From contig NZ_WJIE01000008.1 in assembly GCF_009649845.1 (NCBI RefSeq), forward strand, positions 1 to 64,000: a DNA stretch of 64,000 nt. The letters are read 5' to 3'. Positions 49,471-60,686 of this stretch are shown here, piece by piece; the stretch's first letter is position 1; each line of letters opens with the position of its first letter. Under the pieces are notes generated by a model, which saw only the letters and a program-made list of their open reading frames with translations, was not told the origin of the DNA and searched no databases. The stretch comes from Polyangium spumosum. GTDB lineage: Bacteria; Myxococcota_A; Polyangia; Polyangiales; Polyangiaceae. The position numbers and the translations under genes were made by a program.

Positions 49471-51251
49471 CAGGGTCGCTTGTCTCGCCGGGTGACGAGC
49501 TCGATGAGGCGCGTGACGTCAGGGACGCCGAGCCCCGTCGCAGGGTCCCAGCCAGGGGCCGCCGAGTAACCAGACAGTCTGTGGATCACCGCCTTGCCGT
49601 GCGCGTTGAGCACGTTCATGGCGACGTCCGTGCTGCCCTCGGAGATCTCGCGGAACGGGGAGGCTTTCTCCTTGCGCAACGCGTAGAGGAGCGGATTGAC
49701 GAACCCCACGCGCCCAAGCCCAGCCGCCCGGCGCGCCTGGTTCATGAGCGCCACGATCGCCGCCCAGATCGGCGCAGCCACGCTCGTGCCACCCGCATAG
49801 TCGACCCACTGCCCACACGCGACAGCCTGGTACCCCTGCATCGTGAGCGGCTGGCCCGGCGCACGTTGCACGGCGGAGCCAGAGGCCATGAGCGAGACGT
49901 CAGGGAAGCCGCGACCGTAAGGCACGACGGCAGGTTCTCCCTCGCCACGCGCGTACCAGCCCTTCATCGCGTCGGTTTGCCATTTCGGGACGGGCACCTC
50001 GCGCGAGAAGCCGCCGCTCGAAGCGAGCCGAACGAAATGAAGGACCCGGCCGAGACCAGGCGGAGGCGGCCCGCTCCAAGCGATCTCCGTGAGCGGCGCG
50101 CGACCGGTGATCATCGTGCCGCCGACCGAGAGCACGCGCTCCTCGACCGCAGGAAAGACCCCGTGGGGCCAGGGCGCGTCACCGACGTACCTGCCGTCCT
50201 TGATCGTGCGCGGCACGCCGTCGAACGCGCCCCAGTCGCCCGCCGCGCTGATCACCGTCACGCCGATCGCCGCGGCCTGATCGAGCAGGCCGCTCACGAC
50301 CCTGCGCCCGTGGACGCGGTAGTAGCTGCGCTCGGGCGTGATCCAGCTCGTCGACACGATCGTCGGCGCGTTCTCGCGATCGCCGATCACCTTGAGCAGG
50401 AACGTCGCCCAGGGGTCGGCGATCACCATCGGGTCGACGAAGTACACGAGGATCCGCGCGCCCGGCGCCATCGCGGACGCCCACTGGACCGTCATCGCAG
50501 CCTCGAGCGTGTAGAGCTTGTTCGCGCTCGTCACCTTCGAGGGGCGTGATCCCACGTGGTACGTCTTGATCTCGGGCGGACGCGGGATCCCATGCGCGTC
50601 CCAGAACGTGAAGAGGTCACTCTCCTCGAGCGCGCCGCCGAGCATGAGCAGCGCGATCGTCTCGCCCGAGCCGTCGAGCTCCGTCATCGAGGGGAAGCGG
50701 TAGATCTCGCGCACGTCCGCGGGCGTGAGGCCAAAGCCGGGCTCGGGCAGGGTCTCGCGCGCGCCCTCGAGCGTGGGGAACTGCATCGGGTGCTCGGCGC
50801 CCGCGTCCGCGACCATCGTGCTGCGCGCGCGGTTGCCGCTCTGCCGGACCTTCACGGACTGCACGTACTGCGAGAGCTGCCGCGGGATCGGCCACTCGAC
50901 GGGCGTGTGCGTGCGCTCGTCCTTCTCGCTCTCGTCGAGCCAGCGCCGGCACTCGGCGCCGAACGTGCGCCCCACGGCCTCCTTCGTGGTCTTCACGAAG
51001 ATCGTCTGTCCCGACACGCTACGCACGTCCATGTGCGGCATGCCGTGCTCCTCCAGCCACGAGAGCACGGCGCGGCGCTCGTCCGAGGGGAGCACGACGA
51101 ACTTGCGCAGCTCCTCGCGCTCGAGGTGCGGCGCGCGCTTGTGCTCGTCCGGGTGGCTCGCCGCCTCCGCCACGCGGCGGATCGACTCGCGATCGTGCTC
51201 GTGCAGGACGAAGACGAGCGTGAGCTCTTCCTGTTGCGCGTGGGCGCTCAA
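49470..51251 (-). CDS. S53 sedolisin-family peptidase with altered catalytic residue
   Basis: A 593-residue subtilisin-like acid peptidase: N-terminal pro-kumamolisin domain (about 8-170), then the catalytic domain with Glu250 (LEAAMTVQW), oxyanion Asp339 (ISAAGDWG) and nucleophile Ser490 (GGTSVAAP). The Asp that follows the Glu by four residues in kumamolisin is Thr254 here. The start is TTG 51251, overlapping the halogenase-like gene's stop by 4 bases. No signal peptide is seen. A role in precursor cleavage is plausible, but reduced activity is possible. Confidence 0.85.
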   Translation of the reverse strand: MSAHAQQEELTLVFVLHEHDRESIRRVAEAASHPDEHKRAPHLEREELRKFVVLPSDERRAVLSWLEEHGMPHMDVRSVSGQTIFVKTTKEAVGRTFGAECRRWLDESEKDERTHTPVEWPIPRQLSQYVQSVKVRQSGNRARSTMVADAGAEHPMQFPTLEGARETLPEPGFGLTPADVREIYRFPSMTELDGSGETIALLMLGGALEESDLFTFWDAHGIPRPPEIKTYHVGSRPSKVTSANKLYTLEAAMTVQWASAMAPGARILVYFVDPMVIADPWATFLLKVIGDRENAPTIVSTSWITPERSYYRVHGRRVVSGLLDQAAAIGVTVISAAGDWGAFDGVPRTIKDGRYVGDAPWPHGVFPAVEERVLSVGGTMITGRAPLTEIAWSGPPPPGLGRVLHFVRLASSGGFSREVPVPKWQTDAMKGWYARGEGEPAVVPYGRGFPDVSLMASGSAVQRAPGQPLTMQGYQAVACGQWVDYAGGTSVAAPIWAAIVALMNQARRAAGLGRVGFVNPLLYALRKEKASPFREISEGSTDVAMNVLNAHGKAVIHRLSGYSAAPGWDPATGLGVPDVTRLIELVTRRDKRP

Positions 51252-53038
51252 GCGGAGGCTCCCGGCGCGAGCTTGACGAAACCCTTCTTCGCGGCGGCGC
51301 GCACGACGTGCAGCGTGGCGGCGCGGATCGCCTCGGGGGAGGCGTAGCCGTCGGGCAGGAGCCGCGGCGCCTCGTCGAGCAGGGAGGAGACGTCCCGGTG
51401 GCGCCCCATCGCTTCGACGACGGGCCCGAGCGCGGGCGCGATCTTGCTCGGCGCGGCGTGCGTGCGGTGCGTGAAGTCGTCGTCGTCGCTGACGAGATCG
51501 TAGAAGACGTCGAGCTCTCCCGTCGGCTTGCCCTCGCTCGCCATCGGCTCGGTGCGGAGCGCGAGGCGGAAGCGCGCGAGGTGCTCGATCACGTGCTTCG
51601 GCAGCGCCTCGGGCGGGGGCAAACCGTCGTCGTAGAAGACGTTGTACACGTCGCCCTCTAGGCCCGCGATGCCCGCGACGAGCGGGATCACCGTGTCGTC
51701 CGTGACGGCGCGTAGCGTCGGGAAGAAGCCCGCGCTCGCCATGGTGAAGGCCTGGCGATCGTCGACGGCGAGCGCGCCCGAGGCGTTGACGAGCCGCTGC
51801 GCCTCCCACCACCACGAGGGCGCCGCCTTGTTGTTGCCGTAGAAGTACCGCGCGAGCCGCAAGAACGAGCCCGCCTCGCCGCGGATGTAGTCGGCATACG
51901 CGCGCCAGAGCGCGTCCTCGGGCAGGTCCTCGCGCGCCCGCGCCGTGCGGAGCGTGTACGCCGCGCGATGGCCGCTCTGCATGGCGAGCGTGACGCCGGA
52001 CGAGAGGATCGGATCGACGAAGATGGCCGCGTCTCCCGCCGTGGCCCAGCCCGGGCCGATGGGGCTCTTCGCCCACGACGACCAGTCACGCGTCACCGAG
52101 ATCCGCTTGCCTCCGCCGATGAAGTCGTCGCGCAGCGTCGCCCGCGAGAGGAGCCCCCGCACCTCGTCGCAGCCCTGGATCGTCTCGTGGTAAAACGCCT
52201 CGGGATCCTGGCTCTGGAGCGCGTCCTTGAAGTGCGTCGTGTTCGTCACGACGCCGACGCTGATGCGATCCTGCGCGACGGGGATGTACCAGATCCAGCC
52301 CTTGTCGACCGAGCAGATGAACACGTTCGTCCGGTCGCGCGTGCCCCGGTAGAGCACCTTCCACTCGGCGCCGGACCAGTAGCCGTAGACCGCGTAGTTG
52401 TTCATGTTCGGATCGAAGACACGCCCGCCGGGCGTGAAGCGCGTGCCTTGCCCGCTCGCGTCGAGCACGAACGAGGTCTCGATCGTGCCCCCGCGGCCCG
52501 CGTCGTCCTCCCAGTCGACGCCCGTGACGCGGCCACGTTCGTCCTTGTGGATGGCCTTGCCGCGTGTCCCTTCGCGCACGTCGGCGCCGAAGTCGCGCGC
52601 GCGGTTCATGATCATCTGGTCGAACTCGGCGCGCCGGACGTTGAAGGCGTTGAAGGTCTCGTCGCGCTCCTCGGGGCGGCGCAAGAGCTTCGAGAAGTCC
52701 TGGCCGAGCACGTTCAGCACCTCGGCGCCGTCGTGGATCCGCACGTCGCCGAGCTTGAGGTAGTCGGCGTCCCAGGGCGCGCGATCGCGGCCCCAGACGA
52801 AGGTGATGCCCATCTTGCGGATGAAGCCCGCGCGAGGGAGATCGTCGTAGATGCCGAGATCCCGCAGCACGGGGTTCACGGCGGGGATGAGGGACTCGCC
52901 GATGTGGTAACGCGGGAAGCGCGCCTTCTCGAGGACCGTGACCGAGAGGCCCGGCTCGTACTTCTTCAGGATGGCGGCGAAGGTGCTGCCTGCAGGACCT
53001 CCGCCGAGGACGACGACGTCGCGACGCTCGATGCCCAT
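51248..53038 (-). CDS. Flavin-dependent halogenase-like enzyme
   Basis: A 596-residue FAD-dependent enzyme: dinucleotide site GGGPAGSTF (residues 12-20), HIGESLIP (46-51), the candidate catalytic Lys75 in AGFIRKMGITFVWG and the halogenase signature WIWYIP at 248-253, followed by DASGQGT-type sites. This is the profile of FADH2-dependent halogenases. A flavin reductase would be needed and is not adjacent. It heads a two-gene operon with the S53 peptidase. In RiPP pathways such enzymes halogenate Trp (MibH-type); the local core has Tyr, not Trp. Confidence 0.85.
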   Translation of the reverse strand: MGIERRDVVVLGGGPAGSTFAAILKKYEPGLSVTVLEKARFPRYHIGESLIPAVNPVLRDLGIYDDLPRAGFIRKMGITFVWGRDRAPWDADYLKLGDVRIHDGAEVLNVLGQDFSKLLRRPEERDETFNAFNVRRAEFDQMIMNRARDFGADVREGTRGKAIHKDERGRVTGVDWEDDAGRGGTIETSFVLDASGQGTRFTPGGRVFDPNMNNYAVYGYWSGAEWKVLYRGTRDRTNVFICSVDKGWIWYIPVAQDRISVGVVTNTTHFKDALQSQDPEAFYHETIQGCDEVRGLLSRATLRDDFIGGGKRISVTRDWSSWAKSPIGPGWATAGDAAIFVDPILSSGVTLAMQSGHRAAYTLRTARAREDLPEDALWRAYADYIRGEAGSFLRLARYFYGNNKAAPSWWWEAQRLVNASGALAVDDRQAFTMASAGFFPTLRAVTDDTVIPLVAGIAGLEGDVYNVFYDDGLPPPEALPKHVIEHLARFRLALRTEPMASEGKPTGELDVFYDLVSDDDDFTHRTHAAPSKIAPALGPVVEAMGRHRDVSSLLDEAPRLLPDGYASPEAIRAATLHVVRAAAKKGFVKLAPGASA

Positions 53039-53112
53039 GGTCGACGTCGATTACCACGAGAGCGCGCGCGCCTGGAAGCCACGCGCCCGATGGGTTATTC
53101 GTGCTGTGAGCC

Positions 53113-53946
53113 GTGCAGGATTCCGACATCACGTGGGCGCGTATCGCGCCAGGCAAGGTCGTGGTCGCGACGGGCGCGCGCGCGTTCCTCCACGAGGACA
53201 CGTCGGCGTTCGGAGGCCCGTTCACCATCCCACCCGAGGGCCCCGTGAGCCTCGCGGCCACGCGGCACTTGCTCGAAGGCGCGGTGGGCGTCGCGCAACG
53301 CGAGGGCCCCGCGCCGCCGCGCCGAGCGCTCACGCTGCCCGGATGGATCCACCGCCTCGCCGGGTATTTCCACACGACGCACGCGACGCCTCCGCTGATG
53401 ATCGAGGCGCGCGCGCGCTTCGAAGCGGAGGGGCGCGCGGCGCTCGCGGCGTGGGCGGACGAGAAGTCACGCGACGAGCGAGGGCACGACGAGCTCGCGC
53501 TGCGGGATCTCGTGTCGCTCGGGTACGACGGCCGCGCGCTCGTCGCCGCGCACGTGCCAGAGACCGCGAGGGCGCTCGTGGATTTCTTCACGTCGCTCGT
53601 GCGCGGCCCGGGAGATCCCGCGCGGTGCGTGGGTTACGCGTTCGCGCTCGAGCGCCTCGCCGCGACGCGTAGCGCGGCCGAGGTGCGCGCCGTCGCGGCC
53701 GTGATCCCGGACGGGATCGACGCCACGCGATGCCTGCGCGTGCACAGCGCCGCCGGCACCGACGCGGATCACGTCGACGACATCGTCACGCTCGTCGCCG
53801 GCCTCTCGCACGACGAGCGCGAGGCGATCACGCGGGCCGCTCACGAGACCACCCGGATCGGTAGATCCACGCGGGGCGAGATCGCTCGCAGCGACGACGA
53901 GCTCTCCGCCGTGTTCGAGCCGTTTCGCGTCGCGCGCAAATCTTGA
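53113..53946 (+). CDS. Heme-oxygenase-like di-iron enzyme (HDO type)
   Basis: A 277-residue all-helical protein from GTG 53113, with E/H-rich motifs RDERGHDELALRDLVSLG, YAFALERLAA and RVHSAAGTDADHVDDIV, as in the iron-containing heme-oxygenase-like oxidases (UndA, BesC, SznF type). The His/carboxylate spacing is consistent with a di-iron site. It is divergent from the halogenase-like gene (74-base gap) and precedes the Asp/Asn hydroxylase gene. Its substrate may be the peptide or a small molecule. Confidence 0.7.
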   Translation: MQDSDITWARIAPGKVVVATGARAFLHEDTSAFGGPFTIPPEGPVSLAATRHLLEGAVGVAQREGPAPPRRALTLPGWIHRLAGYFHTTHATPPLMIEARARFEAEGRAALAAWADEKSRDERGHDELALRDLVSLGYDGRALVAAHVPETARALVDFFTSLVRGPGDPARCVGYAFALERLAATRSAAEVRAVAAVIPDGIDATRCLRVHSAAGTDADHVDDIVTLVAGLSHDEREAITRAAHETTRIGRSTRGEIARSDDELSAVFEPFRVARKS

Positions 53947-53998
53947 CAGGATCACGCGCGTCGGCTTTCGATGCTCGCCCTCCACAGCGGGAGAGCGG

Positions 53999-54703
53999 AT
54001 GTACCAGAGGCGTCACGTGCCGAGCCCACGCGCGCTCGCGAAGTCCTATCGTTTCCTGCGGCTGCCGCTCACGCTCGACGTCGGGCCGATCGTCGCCGAG
54101 ATCGAGGCGGCGAACATCGACTGGCTGCCGAGCCAGTGGAAGTGGCACCTCGGCACCTCGTTCTGCATCCTGCGCGGCGGGCAGGAGCGCGGATGGCCGG
54201 GCAGTCGGCTCACGAGCGGCGGCGGCATCGACGCGCCGGCGCTCGCGCCCCTGCCGCGGCTGCGCGAGCTGCTCGACACGGCGTTCCCCGCGCGCCCCGT
54301 CTCGGCCTGGCTCGGCCTGAGCCCGCCGGACTCGCGCATCCATCTGCACGTCGACAACACGCCGCACTGGGACGAGCACCACCGCTTCCACGTCCCGCTG
54401 ATCACGACGCCCGCCGCGCGCCTTTGCGTCGCGGGCCGCTTCCTGCATCTGCCCGCGGGCACCGCGTGGGCCTTCAACAACAGCGTGCCGCACGGCGCGG
54501 AGAACCTGGGTCCGCCGCGGATCCACCTGATGGTCGATCTGCCGCCGACGCCCGAGGTCGAGGCCCTCGTCGCCGCCGGGACCGCGGAGGACGGCGCAAA
54601 AGATCCCGAGGCGATGGCGCGTTTGTCGCGGGATCCGATGGAGTCGATCCCCGAGGGGATGAAGTCGGACGCGTACCTGCTCTGGCGCCTCGCCCAGCAG
54701 TAG
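53999..54703 (+). CDS. Aspartyl/asparaginyl beta-hydroxylase-like dioxygenase
   Basis: A 234-residue Fe(II)/2-oxoglutarate oxygenase of the AspH fold: SRIHLHVDNTPHWDEHHRFH supplies the first His and Asp, NNSVPHGAENLG the distal His, and RIHLMVDL the end of the core. CinX-type relatives hydroxylate an Asp in the cinnamycin peptide. The Asp-rich core of the nearby NHLP peptide makes peptide-Asp hydroxylation an attractive guess. Confidence 0.75.
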   Translation: MYQRRHVPSPRALAKSYRFLRLPLTLDVGPIVAEIEAANIDWLPSQWKWHLGTSFCILRGGQERGWPGSRLTSGGGIDAPALAPLPRLRELLDTAFPARPVSAWLGLSPPDSRIHLHVDNTPHWDEHHRFHVPLITTPAARLCVAGRFLHLPAGTAWAFNNSVPHGAENLGPPRIHLMVDLPPTPEVEALVAAGTAEDGAKDPEAMARLSRDPMESIPEGMKSDAYLLWRLAQQ

Positions 54704-54769
54704 CGGGGCAGGGGAGGGAGGGCGTTTTTCTCGCTCGACCCCGAAGCCACGCAGGACCCGGCGAACCTC

Positions 54770-54792
54770 GAACGTCCCCCTACGGAACGTTC
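54770..54792 (+). promoter_or_regulatory. Inverted repeat upstream of the alternative complex III operon
   Basis: GAACGT (54770-54775) and ACGTTC (54787-54792), with an 11-base centre, lie about 175 bases before actA. A regulator site is possible; no promoter match is convincing in 54704..54966. Confidence 0.3.
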
Positions 54793-54966
54793 TTCTCCCA
54801 TCAAATCCCCGTCAACCTGTGGCCTGACCAACCGTTCGTCGGACCGTAAGGGAGGGGGTGCGGCAGGTTGCCGCAGCCGTGCGGCGCTTTGCCATCTTGC
54901 CCTCGTCGGCTGGGGACGGCAAAACCCGCCCGCGTCGTCGGGAATTCCCGATGATCGAGCGTCCAC

Positions 54967-55620
54967 ATGGCGAGATACCTATTCCCAAAGTGGTCCAACC
55001 GGGTGCTGCCGATGGTAGCCGCCTTCGTACTTGCTCCGCTTGGCACCGCGGCTGCCGGCGGCCTCTGGTACTACGGTACCAACAAGCACGTCGAAGTTGG
55101 CTACACCCCCACGCAACCGGTGGACTACAGCCACAAGCTTCATGCCGGCGATCTCGGCATCGACTGCCGTTACTGTCATACGGCCGTCGACAAGAGCGCC
55201 CAAGCGTCCGTCCCTCCCACCGAGACGTGCATGAACTGCCACTCGAAGGTGAAGACGGATAGTCAAAAGCTCCTCCCCGTGCGGGAGAGCTACGCGACGG
55301 GGAACCCCATCCCCTGGGTGCGCGTCCACAACCTGGCGGACTACGCGTACTTCAACCACCAGGCCCACGCGACCGCGGGGGTGGCTTGCCAGAGCTGCCA
55401 CGGGCGCGTCGACCAGATGATCAAGGTGAGTCAGGCCCAGCCGCTCTCGATGGGCTGGTGTCTCGACTGTCATCGGAACCCGGAGCCTCACCTCCGCGAT
55501 CCGAAGGACATCACCAAGATGGTCGACGAGACCGTGCCGGCGAGCGTCGCGAACCTCGCGGCGCCGCCGTCTCAGCGCAAGGTCTCGCCTCCCGTTCATT
55601 GCTCGGGGTGCCACCGATGA
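54967..55620 (+). CDS. actA: Alternative complex III multiheme cytochrome c subunit ActA
   Basis: A 217-residue cytochrome with one N-terminal membrane anchor (about 13-35) and five CxxCH heme motifs (CRYCH, CMNCH, CQSCH, CLDCH, CSGCH). It is the electron-transfer head of alternative complex III, the quinol oxidase that replaces bc1. It opens the operon and overlaps actB by 4 bases (ATGA). Confidence 0.93.
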   Translation: MARYLFPKWSNRVLPMVAAFVLAPLGTAAAGGLWYYGTNKHVEVGYTPTQPVDYSHKLHAGDLGIDCRYCHTAVDKSAQASVPPTETCMNCHSKVKTDSQKLLPVRESYATGNPIPWVRVHNLADYAYFNHQAHATAGVACQSCHGRVDQMIKVSQAQPLSMGWCLDCHRNPEPHLRDPKDITKMVDETVPASVANLAAPPSQRKVSPPVHCSGCHR

Positions 55621-58600
55621 AGCGAGCTCCGTATCCCATCGAGCCGGATACGTCCGGAAAGAACTACTGGCGGAGCGTCGACGAGTTCGAGAAGTCGCCG
55701 TCGTTCGCAGAGGATCTCACGCGCGAGTTCCCGGAGGGCGCCGCAGAGCCTCCGCAAGGGACGAGCCGTCGTAGCTTCCTCACCATCATGGGCGCCTCGA
55801 TGGCCCTCGGCGGCCTCGCGGCCTGCCGCAGGCCGGAAGAGGTCATCGTCCCCTACGCGCGCGCGCCGGAAGAAATCGTCCCCGGCAGGCCGCTCTTCTT
55901 CTCGACCGCGATGCCGCTGCAAGGCTCCGCGATCGGCCTCGTCGTCGAGACGCACGAGGGTCGGCCGACGAAGATCGAGGGCAACCCGCGCCACCCCGAG
56001 AGCCTGGGTTCGACCAGCACGTTCGTGCAGGCGTCGGTGCTCGACCTCTACGATCCCGATCGCAGCCAGAGCCCGCAGGAGAAGGGCGAGGCGCGCACGT
56101 GGGACGAGGCGAGCTCCTTCCTGCGCAAGCTCGGCGATGACGCGAAGAAGAAAAACGGCAAGGGCCTCGCGGTCCTCGTCGAGGATCATCGCTCGCCCAC
56201 GCTGGCCGCGCAGCTCGACGCGCTCCTCAAGCTGATGCCCGACGCCCGCGTCGTGCGTTACGAGGCGTTTGGTCGTGACGCAGCCGAGGAGGGCGCGAAG
56301 CTCGCGTTCGGCAAGGCGATCGTGCCGGTCTACGACCTCGGCGAGGCCGACGTCGTGGTCTCGCTCGACGCGGACTTCCTGCTCACGGACGGCGCCGCGG
56401 TGAAGAACGCGCGCGCCTTCACGTCGCGTCGCAACCCCGAGAACAAGCAGAAGCCGATGAACCGCTTCTACGCGATCGAGAGCGCCTTCTCGGTCACGGG
56501 GACGAACGCGGATCACCGGATGCGCGTGCAGAGCCGGAAGATCCCGGCGATCGCCTTCGCGCTCGCGCAGGAGATCGCCTCGGCCGCGAAGGCGGAGCTG
56601 CCCGCGGAGATCGCCTCGGCGCTCGGCGGCGCTCCCGCGCTGGATCCGCAGGCGGCGAAGATGGTCAAGGCCATCGCGAACGACGTCGCCAAGCGTAATG
56701 GCGCGGTCGTGATCCTCGTCGGTCGCAAGCAGCCGGCGGCGGTGCACGCGCTGGTGAACGCGCTCCATCGGACGATCGGCGCGGTCGGCAAGACCGTGAA
56801 GTTCGTGAAGCCGCTCGACGAGGTGAAGGGCGGACCGGCCGAGGTCGCGGCGCTCGGGAAGGACCTCCAGGCGGGGGCGATCGACACGCTGCTCGTGCTC
56901 GGCGGCAACCCCGTGTTCAACGCGCCCGCGGACGTTCGGGACGCGATCACCAAGGCCAAGACGCTGGTCCACGTCGGCACGCACGTCGACGAGACGGGCA
57001 AGGCCGCGGCGTGGCACCTGAACCGCGCGCACGCGCTGGAGAGCTGGGGTGACACCCGCGCCGAGGACGGCACGGGCGCGATCATCCAGCCGCTCATCGC
57101 GCCGATGTACGGCGGCAAGACCGACGCGGAGATCCTCGAGGTCCTCCTCGGCGGCACGCGCAAGGGCTACGACCTCGTCCGCGCGAGCTGGCGTGGGGCG
57201 GAGTCGCTGGTCGCCGACTTCGAGCGTGATTTCCGGCGCGCGCTGCACGATGGGCTCTGGAAGGACAGCGCCTTCCAGGCCGAGACGGCGGAGCTCGACG
57301 CGGCGAAGATCGGCGCGGCGATCAAGGCGCAGAAGGCCGTGGCGCCGAAGGGCGACCTCGAGGTCGTCTTCGAGCCCGACTTCCACACCTGGGACGGCCG
57401 TTACGCGAACAACGGCTGGCTGCAGGAGCTGCCCGATCCGATGGGCAAGCTCACCTGGGGCAACGTCGCGTCCCTCTCGCCGGCGACGGCGAAGGGCCTC
57501 GGCGTGGCCGACGGGGATCTCGTCACGGTGAGCGCGAACGGCGCGAGCGTGACGCTCCCTGCGCTCGTGCAGCCGGGGCAGGCGGACGGGACGATCCTCC
57601 TGACCGTCGGTCAGGGCCGGAGCGTGGTCGGTCGGGTCGGCAAGAACATCGGCGTCGAGACGGGCGTGCTCCGCACGAGCGCGGCTTTCCACGTCGCCGA
57701 CGGCGCGTCGATCACGAAGGCGGGCGGCGTGGCGAAGCTCGCGCGGACGCAGGAGCACTTCCTCACGGAGGGCCGTCCGCTCGTGCACGAGGCCTCGTAC
57801 GTCAAGTACCAGGAGAGCCCGCAGGTCGTCCCGCCGCCGAAGAAGTACCTGAGCCTCTTCGAGGAGCGGAAGTACGACCAGGGCCATGCCTGGGGCATGA
57901 CGATCGACCTCTCGGCCTGCATCGGCTGCAACGCTTGCAGCGTCGCTTGCCAGGCGGAGAACAACATCCCGATCGTCGGCGCGGAGAGCGTGGGGCGCAC
58001 GCGCGAGATGCACTGGATCCGCATCGACCGCTACTACGAAGGGACGAACCTCGACGAGCCGACGAGCGTGGCGCAGCCGATGATGTGCGTGCACTGCGAG
58101 AACGCTCCGTGCGAGGAGGTCTGCCCGGTCGCGGCGACGACGCACAGCCCCGAGGGGCTGAACGAGATGACGTACAACCGGTGCATCGGCACGAAGTACT
58201 GCGCGAACAACTGCCCCTTCAAGGTCCGAAGGTTCAACTACTTCGACTACACGAAGGACACGATCGAGCAGCACAAGATGCAGATGAACCCCGACGTCAC
58301 GGTGCGAGGCCGAGGCGTGATGGAGAAGTGCACGTACTGCGTGCAGCGCATCAACCGCGCGAAGATCGCCGCGAAGGCGGAGGGGCGTGATCGCCTCCGC
58401 GACGGTGAGGTGGTGACGGCGTGCCAGGCGGCTTGCCCGGCGCAGGCCATCCACTTCGGCGATCTCAACGACAAGCAGAGCGAGGTGGCCAAGCGGGCCG
58501 CCCTGCCGCGCGGATACAAGCTCCTCGAGGAGCTGAACATCCGCCCGCGCACGTCGTACCTCGCCAAGATCAAGAACCCCAACCCTGAGCTGGAGGGGGC

Positions 58601-58604
<4 letters not shown>
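55617..58604 (+). CDS. actB: Alternative complex III subunit ActB (molybdopterin-like plus ferredoxin domains)
   Basis: A 995-residue protein. A Tat-like signal ([17 protein letters not shown]) is followed by a molybdopterin-oxidoreductase-like fold without obvious cofactor ligation, then a four-cluster ferredoxin domain with Cys motifs [35 protein letters not shown] and CTYC...CQAACP. It relays electrons within complex III. It overlaps actA and actC by 4 bases each. Confidence 0.93.
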
Positions 58605-60119
<1,515 letters not shown>

Positions 60120-60127
<8 letters not shown>

Positions 60128-60686
60128 GGCTCATCGTCACGAAGAGCTCGAGGAAGAGTCGGCGAAGCCGTTCGGCCTCATGGGCTACTTCCTCACGCCG
60201 GGCGAGCTGATGCACGCGTGTGAGAAGCTCAAGAACGCCGGGTACAAGCACTTCGACGCGCAGACGCCGTTCCCCGTGCACGGCCTCGAGAAGGCGATGG
60301 GGCTGCCTCCGTCGAAGATGCCGTGGATCGTGCTGTCGTGTGGCGCGACGGGTCTGCTCAGCGCGATCGCGCTGACGTGGTTCGTCTCGGTCGACTACCC
60401 GCTCGTCATCAGCGGCAAGCCGTCGTTCTCGTGGCAGGCGTACATCCCGATCATGTTCGAGCTCACCGTGCTCTTCTCGGCGTTTGGTGCGTTCTTCGGC
60501 ATGTGGGGCATCAACCGCCTGCCGATGTTCTACCACCCGTCGATGAAGCACCCGTCCTTCCCGCGGGCGACGGACGACGCGTTCTTCGTCACCGTCGAGG
60601 CGAAGGACCCCAAATACGACGCGTCGAAGACGAAGAAGCTCCTCGAGGAGCTCGGCGCGCGCGAGATCGTGGAGGTCACGGAATGA
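60120..60686 (+). CDS. actD: Alternative complex III subunit ActD
   Basis: A 188-residue protein with two membrane helices (about 63-85 and 105-130) and a conserved N-terminal [20 protein letters not shown] block. It anchors the peripheral subunits. GTG 60120 overlaps actC by 8 bases, and the ATGA overlap with actE continues the coupled chain. Confidence 0.9.
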
